From assembly GCA_948474755.1 (NCBI GenBank), contig CAOLHI010002150.1, positions 62,001 through 126,000 of the forward strand: a stretch of DNA of 64,000 bases, written 5' to 3'. Below, piece after piece: positions 57,446-64,000 of this stretch. The DNA is from Ctenosaura bakeri. Taxonomy: Eukaryota > Chordata > Lepidosauria > Squamata > Iguanidae. The notes below the pieces were generated by a model. It had not been told where the DNA came from and ran no database searches. It saw only the letters and a program-made list of their open reading frames with translations. The position numbers were made by a program, and so were the translations under genes. Each line of letters starts with the position of its first letter. The first letter of the stretch is position 1.

Positions 57446-57447
57446 TA

Positions 57448-57900
57448 TATAGTCAAGAGAATAGCCATCTCATTGATCTGATGTGACTAGAGAATTGTTA
57501 TTGCCCATAATGTGGGAATCAGACCATACAATATGAAATCTTCACTTAGTGCCTCCTTATGCTAAATAGATCATTTATGGGTTGCTTCATTTCCTCTTGG
57601 CTGTGGCCAGTATTTCAGTACTGAGATAAGTAAGTTGAAATAGAAGCCACAATATTCCTCAAACATACCTCTGCTCCTGAAGTTAGATCTACCAAAACAA
57701 CCTCCCACAGGCACCAACTATCCCTAAGGAACATGCAAGACATATTACTATCCTTTCCATGAAGGAAATTGTTTTGGATGAAGAAGATACAGCCTTTTTC
57801 CTATGAATGGCAATATTAATTCAACTTGTACCTCCTGTGCTTGCTTGTATGTAAAATGAACAAACACAGATACATTTATATGCTGTCTATTAAATATATC
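57448..57900. other. Intronic DNA, nothing recognised
   Basis: No feature was supported. Confidence 0.45.
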
Positions 57901-57903
57901 TTA

Positions 57904-58391
57904 GGCCCTTTCCACATGGGAGTTAAAATACGGTGTAGAGTAACCTCTGACGGAGGTCGTCTACATCGTAAAGTGGATTGGGGAGGACTACTTTTGCGTA
58001 GTTCCACACCCCAATCCATGCTAGGGCGACCGGAAGTGGTGGCGCTGCGTGCTTTTTAAAAACCACTTTTTATGTGGTTTTTAAAAGGCATGGGGCGTGC
58101 AGCCCTGTGCAGCCGCGTCGCAGCACCCAGTGTGGATTTGCAGGCGCACGCAAGGGCGTGCCTGCAGATCTGCCGGGGGGCAGGATTTCCGGCTGGTGAG
58201 GTTCTCCGGTTGGTGAAGAGCCTCCGCCAGTTGTAAGCCACCATTTTGGGCACTGCAGGACGAAGTGGGACGCCAACGAGTGTGGAGCAGCGAAAACAGG
58301 CTGCTCCACTGGCGACGGACTTACCCGGTTTAAGGTAAGTTCTGTTTCAGCATGTTTCCGGCCATTTCTTTGCCCATGTGTGAAAAGGGTC
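57904..58391. mobile_element. PIF/Harbinger-like MITE (partner of 2841-3296)
   Basis: The ends are GGCCCTTTCCACATGGG and CCCATGTGTGAAAAGGGTC. TTA is duplicated on both sides (57901-57903 and 58392-58394). Interior words CGGTTGGTGAAGAGCC, AGCCACCATTTTGGGC and GATCTGCCGG are the reverse complements of words in 2841-3296. Length is 488 bp, with no transposase. Confidence 0.88.
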
Positions 58392-58394
58392 TTA

Positions 58395-58905
58395 ATGAGG
58401 ACTTCATTTTGATGTACAAAAACGCACCAAAGCATATTCACCTGCTCACTCCCCTCTGATACAGAAACATCCAGTATCTGTTATCTGCTCTAATACATTC
58501 AGTATCAGCTTTTCTCTCACAAACTCATGTTTCTATATTAAAAGCAGAGTTTCACATCATTACCATAAAAACTAATTGATATTCACTGCTTGCAGGTAAT
58601 GCATAACATAATCATATGTTGATAATCATATGTTAATAACATAACATAATAATGTAATTCATGGATTGTTCTACACGATTTGTAAAACATTAAACTCTCA
58701 CCCCAAAAAGCCCACCCCCCCAAAAAAAAATAACAGGAAGGAGAAACTGGTATTTTCTTGTTAGAAGACCACATTTCTCATGACATAGGAAGCCTCTTGT
58801 AAGGAGTCCTTTGTTCTGATCTTCAATGCAAACTGTTTCTATAACAGTGTAAACCAAATAAAATTTACAGCAATCTAACCCACATGAATTACCAAGAGAG
58901 AGCCA
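58395..58905. other. AT-rich intronic DNA, nothing recognised
   Basis: ATAATCATATGTT is repeated near 58607-58637. A CCCCCC/A-run lies near 58714-58729. No gene was found. Confidence 0.45.
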
Positions 58906-58907
58906 GA

Positions 58908-59138
58908 GAGAGCCAGCATGGTGTAGTAGTTTGAATGCTGGACTATGACACATGGAGATGACTGTTCACATCTCTGCTCAGTCATGGAAACCCACTGGGG
59001 GACCCTGGACAAGTTATACTTTCTCAGTCTTAGAGGAAGGCAAACGCAAACTTCCTCTGAATAAACAGGAATTCCTACCAGTAGGGTCACCATAAATTAG
59101 GTTTGACTTGAAGACACTTAAACAAGTAAACCAACAAA
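58908..59138 (+). repeat. tRNA-headed squamate SINE
   Basis: The head GAGAGCCAGCATGGTGTAGT holds the A-box-like region; a worn B-box follows near 58964. The body has GGAAACCCACTGGGGGACCC, TCTCAGTCTTAGAGGAAGGC, TTCCTCTGAATAAACAGG and GGGTCACCATAAATTAGG, then TTGACTTGAAG. The tail is AACAA-rich. Transcribed in the past by RNA polymerase III. The copy at 6446-6660 is the same family in reverse. Confidence 0.85.
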
Positions 59139-59157
59139 AAAAAATCTAGGCAGTTAA

Positions 59158-59396
59158 GGAGCTCTAACCCTAAAGACACCAAATAATGTCTGCTCTTGGA
59201 AGCTAAGCAGAGTTAGCTCTGGTTAATACTTGGATGGTTAGTACTTGGATGGGAAATTACCAGATGCTGTACGCTATAAGAGGAATAAACTGGCAATATC
59301 ACCTCTGAGTATTCTTTGCCTAAGAAAATCCTATCAAATTCATAGCATTGCCATACGTCAACAGGTAACGTGAAGTCACACACACAATCACACATA
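59158..59396 (+). repeat. 5S-headed squamate SINE with an internal duplication
   Basis: The head reads CTTGGAAGCTAAGCAGAGTT followed by two copies of a TTARTACTTGGATGG word (about 59224-59254), then CCAGATGCTGTACGCT, which is 5S rRNA 3' sequence. The body matches 36418-36663 and 62052-62285. The tail is CA-rich (59376-59396). Confidence 0.85.
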
Positions 59397-60237
59397 TTTG
59401 GAGGCCACAAGATGAGCTAAGGCAGCTCTCTACTCTGACCTGTTCAGGCACAATAATCCCTCAGACAGAACTGCCTCCCCTGGAATTTCTAAAAGATTAA
59501 ACTTCACAGTCTGAAAACAGAAGCCTTCTGGGCTATATGGAAATAACGTAGTGACAGTATCATATTCCTTTCAGTGAACTGACTGTTGTGATGATCTTAT
59601 ACTCAATTCATCATTCAGCTACACCTGCAGCTTCTAGATTACATGTTTGTTTTCTTCTCTCACCTAAGAAGTGGTTGTAAGTGGCTCACATAAGGGGCAG
59701 GATATCGATGGGCTCAAGAAAAATTGTTTACAGGATCCCAATATAGATATTTTCCACTGAGTACATTGTTATAAAGCAGCGCCTAGTCTTTGGCACCTGC
59801 AGGCATTTAGCAATCTTGCCAAGAAAAAGCACTCCTGACTTGTTAGATCATAATAGAAACAGAAGTAAAAGAAAACAATTCTATTTTAATTTGATATTCT
59901 AAACCTTTACAATTAAAAGATTTTTTTTCAATAAATGGAAATATACTAACAGTTAAGGGTAAATATGTTATATTATGCAACGTAAGTAATTGTTGATATG
60001 CAATTGATTACTGGAAAAACATGCCTACATTTTTTTGATTCCAAATGACTACTGACTGATTTCTTACCTCTGCCACCACTAGGCTCTGTTTGATGTATAC
60101 GAAGCAGGAATACAGAATGTATTATTACTGAACCTATACTTTGTTTTACTTTCAGTCCTCATTAATTTTGCCCTCTCATGGACACCAAAAACAGAAACTA
60201 GGAAGATATATATGTCATTCTAACTAAGATTGCTATA
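59397..60237. other. Intronic DNA, nothing recognised
   Basis: No feature was supported. Confidence 0.45.
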
Positions 60238-60239
60238 TA

Positions 60240-60463
60240 TAGTCAGCCCTCCATATCTACAGATTCTGTGTCCACAGATTTAACTAACTATAACTTGAAA
60301 ATATTTAAAAAGAATCCAAAAATCAAACTTTGGTTTTGCATTTTATATAAGAGATGGCATTTGACTATATCACTGTACATAATGGGACTGGAGAGCATCC
60401 ATGAATTTTGATATCGACAGGGGAATCTGGGACCAAACCCTAGCGAATGCCAAGGGCCCACTG
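60240..60463. mobile_element. Tigger-like TcMar MITE
   Basis: The left end is TAGTCAGCCCTCCATATC and the right end GCCAAGGGCCCACTG. TA lies on both sides (60238-60239 and 60464-60465). Internal words ATTTTATATAAGAGATGGCA, GAATTTTGATATCGACAGGG and CTGGGACCAAACCCTAGCG are characteristic of a widespread Tigger-derived family. No coding. Confidence 0.75.
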
Positions 60464-60465
60464 TA

Positions 60466-62051
60466 CACACAATTATTGAGAAAAGCCTTCTTTTTCCCCC
60501 TCCTCTTTTTTTTCTTTGTATCACTTTAGTGCAGGGTTGAGAAACCACAATGTAGCCAGAGAAATGATGGAAATATCCATCCAATATCTTGAGGGCCATG
60601 TGTCATGTATCACATTTTAGTATTATCACATTTTCAACAACAACAACAACAACAATATAGTGTTGATAGAAGCTAACAAAACACCAAAGCCTAGAAACTT
60701 TTTTTTTAAGAAAGTGATTCAGTTATATAATTCAAGATTCCTACAACAAGGCAGTATGTTGCCATTGCAAAGGGGGACAAAATCAATTGGACTTATTCAG
60801 TATTTATGTTTCTACTGCTTATTACTTTGATGCTCCTTTTTTGTTTGTTTTGAAAAGTAAAAACAAAAAGAAAATGGCCTAATTTTTTTTTTAACAAAGA
60901 TACCCTTAAAATGCCCCAAAGCACTTTAAAGAATAAAAAGCAAATATTACTCTTTGAATTTAAAAAAAGAAGTTATGGTATTACCGATTATTGATTTTGA
61001 AATAAAAAAAAAAACATTTTTAGGCCTTGCTAGCCCTAAAAGTAGCATATCATAGATAGCTTTATTTGCAATGTGTCATTTCCAGGCTCTGCAAAACAAA
61101 CATATAGACCGAATGTTTGAACATGTCATATATTAAATGTTTTTAGTTAAAATAAAAATGCTATTTTATCTCAGTTGGGAAGAAGAGGCAAAAAAACTGA
61201 GGTTTCGTATATGATCTTAACACAAAATACATAATAGCAGCACTTCAGTTCAATAGCAGTTCAGCTACCACTTACTGAATAATAAAACATTTGGCTTTTA
61301 AGTACATTAACAAAGAGAGCAAGTATATTATACAAGCAAATCTTTGGGTTGCTGAACTGCTAGGTTTCATGCTGCTGTTGGCTGTTTCAGATCTTTGCGG
61401 AATGCAAAGAGCCTATGGTATCTTTCCTCTGTAAGTTTTCCTTATATAAGGAGTACCACATTTCTGGAGTACACAGTCCTATAAGAGATAAGACGAGGCC
61501 TTCTGTTGCTAAGCGAGGCTTTTCCATTTATCTCCAGCTTTAGCCGAGTACAAGCAATAATCACTACTGCACAAAATATATTGGAGTGAGAGTACATGGG
61601 ACCATTCATGATGCTTCATCAGCATTCAGGAGGCAAACAGCACGACTGCAGTGATTGAATGCAGGTTCAGACTACTGGCTTTAATCTCTATCTCATTCAT
61701 TCAGTCTTTACTTTTGGCACAGCTGTATGATAAACACTCTTACACACAGCAGTCCTGAGATTCCATAGGAGGGTGAGCAAGCAAGAATGTATTTTTTTTT
61801 AAAGGTACTGAAGTGTGTGTTATATTGCGAGCAGAGAGGTAAAAGGAATGTGTCAAACAATACAACATACAAATATTTGGAACAGCAAAAAAGTTCTTGC
61901 CATTGTAATATTAGGAATAAAGGAGCAGGAATGTTTTATTTAAATAAAAATAAACTGTGCCAGGTAATCTTGCACTTTGCATCTATACCAATCTTAATAC
62001 AGAAAAAGATAAGTCCGCATATGTCGTCATCTAAGCTAAAATATCCTAAAA
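60466..62051. other. AT-rich intronic DNA, nothing recognised
   Basis: A (CAA)n run lies at about 60637-60654. No exon or repeat family was supported elsewhere. Confidence 0.45.
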
Positions 62052-62285
62052 GGCCTATATACTCCAAAGGTACTGGATGTAGTCTGATTCTGGAAGTTAA
62101 ACAGGATCAGCCCTGGTTAGTACTTGGATGGGAGACTACCAATGAATACCAAGTGCTGTATATTTCAGATGAAGAAACTGGCAAAACCACCTCTGAGTAT
62201 TCGTTGCCTATGAAAACACAATGAAATTCGTGGGGTTGCCATCAAATCAACAGATGACTTGAAGGCTTTTACATACACACATATC
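62052..62285 (+). repeat. 5S-headed squamate SINE
   Basis: The head has CTGGAAGTTAAACAGGATCA, GCCCTGGTTAGTACTTGGAT, GGGAGACTACCAATGAATAC and CAAGTGCTGTA, all 5S-like. The body has GGCAAAACCACCTCTGAGTA, GTTGCCTATGAAAAC and TTGCCATCAAATCAACAGAT followed by GACTTGAAGG. This is the best preserved 5S head of the three SINE copies. The reading frame overlapping it (61787-62224) is not a gene. Confidence 0.88.
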
Positions 62286-62671
62286 CTGATCTATACTCAG
62301 TGGTAATAAAAATACAAATAAATAAATAAATATTCAGAGGTTTTTGGACGATCAACCACAAAATTTCTTAACCGTGATAGATTAGATGCTAAAATAAACC
62401 TTACTTTTGTAGATAGAACATTAATACTGTAAAAGCCTATCCTTCTACAAAATTACTAATATATTTTAATACATATATGTACACTTAAGAAGAATATACA
62501 CAAGGGGGGGAAAAAGGGAGTATTTTACAGCCGATCAGTTCTTTCATTGTGACAGTATTAAAACTTAAGTCAAAGCTAAAGAAACAGCAACAGTTAACCA
62601 AAAAGGACTACAGATCTATGTATTTACAAAGAACATACTCAAGACACTTATCTACTTGTTATATTTGACAA
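62286..62671. other. Intronic DNA, nothing recognised
   Basis: A short (AAAT)n run lies at about 62311-62330, possibly the end of the SINE tail region. Nothing else was seen. Confidence 0.45.
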
Positions 62672-63790
62672 CTTCTTCTTCTTCATCATCATCATATTAT
62701 TATTATATTATTTTTTATTTCATTTCATTTTATTTTATTCCTTACCCATCTCTCCCCAAGGCTTGAGGTGGGGTACAACATAAATTAAAATATAATTAAA
62801 AATACATTGTGGTTCAAATACACTAAAAACACATAATACCATTTAAAAGACAAATACATCATAATTAAAAATGCATCATAACTAAATGGCATAATTAAAA
62901 CCCATAGACTGGGTAGGCATGCCAGAAGAAATAGGTCTTTAGTATTTTTTTAAATTCAGACAGCATATTTTGCTGTCAAATTCCGCCAGGTTATTCCACA
63001 GTCTAGGAGTGGCTGACAAAATGGTCCTCTAGGTGACCACTGCTCATCTTTTCCTGGCTTTTTTAAGTAAATGGCCCCCAGAAAATGTAAGGGGCAGATT
63101 GTATGGGAGGAGGTGATCCTGCAGGTAACTTGGACCCAAACCATGGGGCTTTAAAGGCAATAATCAACACTTTGTACTTTGCCCGGAAACTAACTGACAG
63201 CTGGTGGAATAATTTTAATATCGGTGTGATATGCTTACTCCTCTCTGTACCTGTAACTAATCTTGCTGCTATATTTTGGACCAGCTGGAGATTCCAAACT
63301 TGGTACAAAGGTAGCCCAACGTAGAGCGCATTGCACAAGTACAACCTTGAAGTTATCAGCATGTGCACTACCATCTTTAGGAAGTCCAATCTGAGGAAGG
63401 GGTGCACTTGGCGTATTAGCTGAAGCTGATAATAAGCATTCCTGACCATCGCACCTATTTGAGGTGACATTTGGAGGGAAAGATCCGAGACCACTGCCGA
63501 ACTGCCAATGCAATCTTTCAGGGGGAGTGTGACTCTGTCCAGGTCTGGTTATCACACTTCCAACCCCAGATTAAGACCAGATTCGGATTAGGATAGTAAG
63601 CACCTCTGTTTTGTCTAGATTCAGTTTCAATTTGTTGAGTTTTTTGTTTTGCTTTTTTAATATTATTTTTATTAATTGTTTAATAACATAAAAACACATA
63701 ACATTGCAAAACACACCACACCATATCTAATACAAAAAATAGGTTTCAATTTGTTTTTAACTTGGCTCTAGAAATAATTGTATCTATCTT
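62672..63790 (-). mobile_element. L2-type LINE 3' part, interrupted by a short L1 piece
   Basis: On the minus strand the coding remnant (63063-63494 and overlapping frames) gives NAYYQLQLIRQVHPFL, NIAARLVTGTERSKHITPIL and YKVLIIAFKA. These match the C-terminal half of the frame at 17976-19268. The 3' untranslated region ends GCCTTGGGGAGAGATGGG (minus strand), and a mixed (GAT)n/(AAT)n tail lies at 62682-62720. Frameshifts are frequent, so it is older than the 17723-20450 copy. The right border beyond about 63775 is unclear. Confidence 0.82.
63637..63742 (-). mobile_element. Very short 5'-truncated L1 insertion
   Basis: 106 bp is flanked by a perfect 13-bp duplication, GTTTCAATTTGTT (63624-63636 and 63743-63755). 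On the minus strand it ends in AATAAAAATAATATTAAAAA and then an A-rich tail, as L1 3' ends do. It lies inside the L2 fragment. Confidence 0.78.
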
Positions 63791-64000
63791 CTATATCGCT
63801 TATCTGTGTTCTATCCATATCTTCTAAATGTGTGTGTGTGTGTGTGTGTACTTACATGCCTGTGTTTACCACAGTTTCAAGACTGCAATTAGTCTGTAAA
63901 TCAGAGGCTCCGAGGGTACGAGTCTCAGGGATTTTTTTAAAAAAAGTACAAATTAATACTAATTAAAACACGTCTGTAGTGTGAGGAACCACACTGAGTC
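63791..64000. other. Intronic DNA with a (GT)n run
   Basis: (GT)n lies at 63831-63849. Nothing else was recognised up to the window edge. Confidence 0.5.

Noticed and set aside
42076..64000. Search for the TAFA5 signal-peptide exon on the minus strand
   Set aside because: No hydrophobic leader exon with a phase-1 donor was recognised. It probably lies outside the window.

Overview
This is a vertebrate nuclear genomic window, most likely from a squamate reptile (a lizard). It is almost entirely non-coding. The lines of evidence are 5S-rRNA-headed and tRNA-headed SINEs with the tails seen in lizards, an L2-type LINE, a SPIN hAT transposon, a Helitron, many PIF/Harbinger-like MITEs, Tigger-like elements and L1 fragments. 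There are no bacterial-type operons, and almost every long reading frame is a chance frame or lies inside a repeat.

One host exon is recognised: 41926-42075 on the minus strand. It encodes 50 residues of the secreted neurokine TAFA5 (FAM19A5), with canonical splice sites and phase 1 at both ends. The gene therefore runs right to left. Sequence to the right of the exon is the upstream intron and sequence to the left is the downstream intron. No second TAFA5 exon was recognised, which fits the very large introns of this gene family, so most or all of the window is probably intronic.

Layout. 1-4210: GC-rich DNA and three Harbinger-like MITEs. 4211-12463: ordinary intronic DNA with SINE pieces, a solo LTR on the minus strand (8265-8738), a 5S-derived head (10361-10485) and an L2 3' end (11166-11693). 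12464-13245: a non-autonomous Helitron with an internal tandem repeat. 14816-15961: a SPIN-type hAT element carrying a GC-rich foldback of about 455 bp. 17693-20607: a MITE split by a 5'-truncated L2 LINE whose endonuclease and reverse transcriptase frames are broken by one stop and one frameshift. 20610-22760: a decayed L1 3' end. 22761-37730: mostly plain DNA with a Tigger-like element (25898-26411), two hAT elements (26521-26698 and 31472-32154), a possible LTR and a 5S SINE. 37731-51766: the TAFA5 exon and a dense cluster of MITEs, one split by a solo LTR (49384-50297). 53302-64000: a hAT, a polypyrimidine tract, two TcMar elements, another Harbinger MITE, SINEs and a second L2 fragment that holds a short L1 insertion.

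The main structural theme is a set of MITEs with unrelated interiors that share one terminus, roughly GGCC(A/C)TTTYCRCA. Two have the 3-bp duplication TTA and one has CAT. Nested insertions give relative ages at several places. No new protein-coding system was found. The most unusual objects are the SPIN/foldback composite, the Helitron with its repeat array, and the shared-terminus MITE set.
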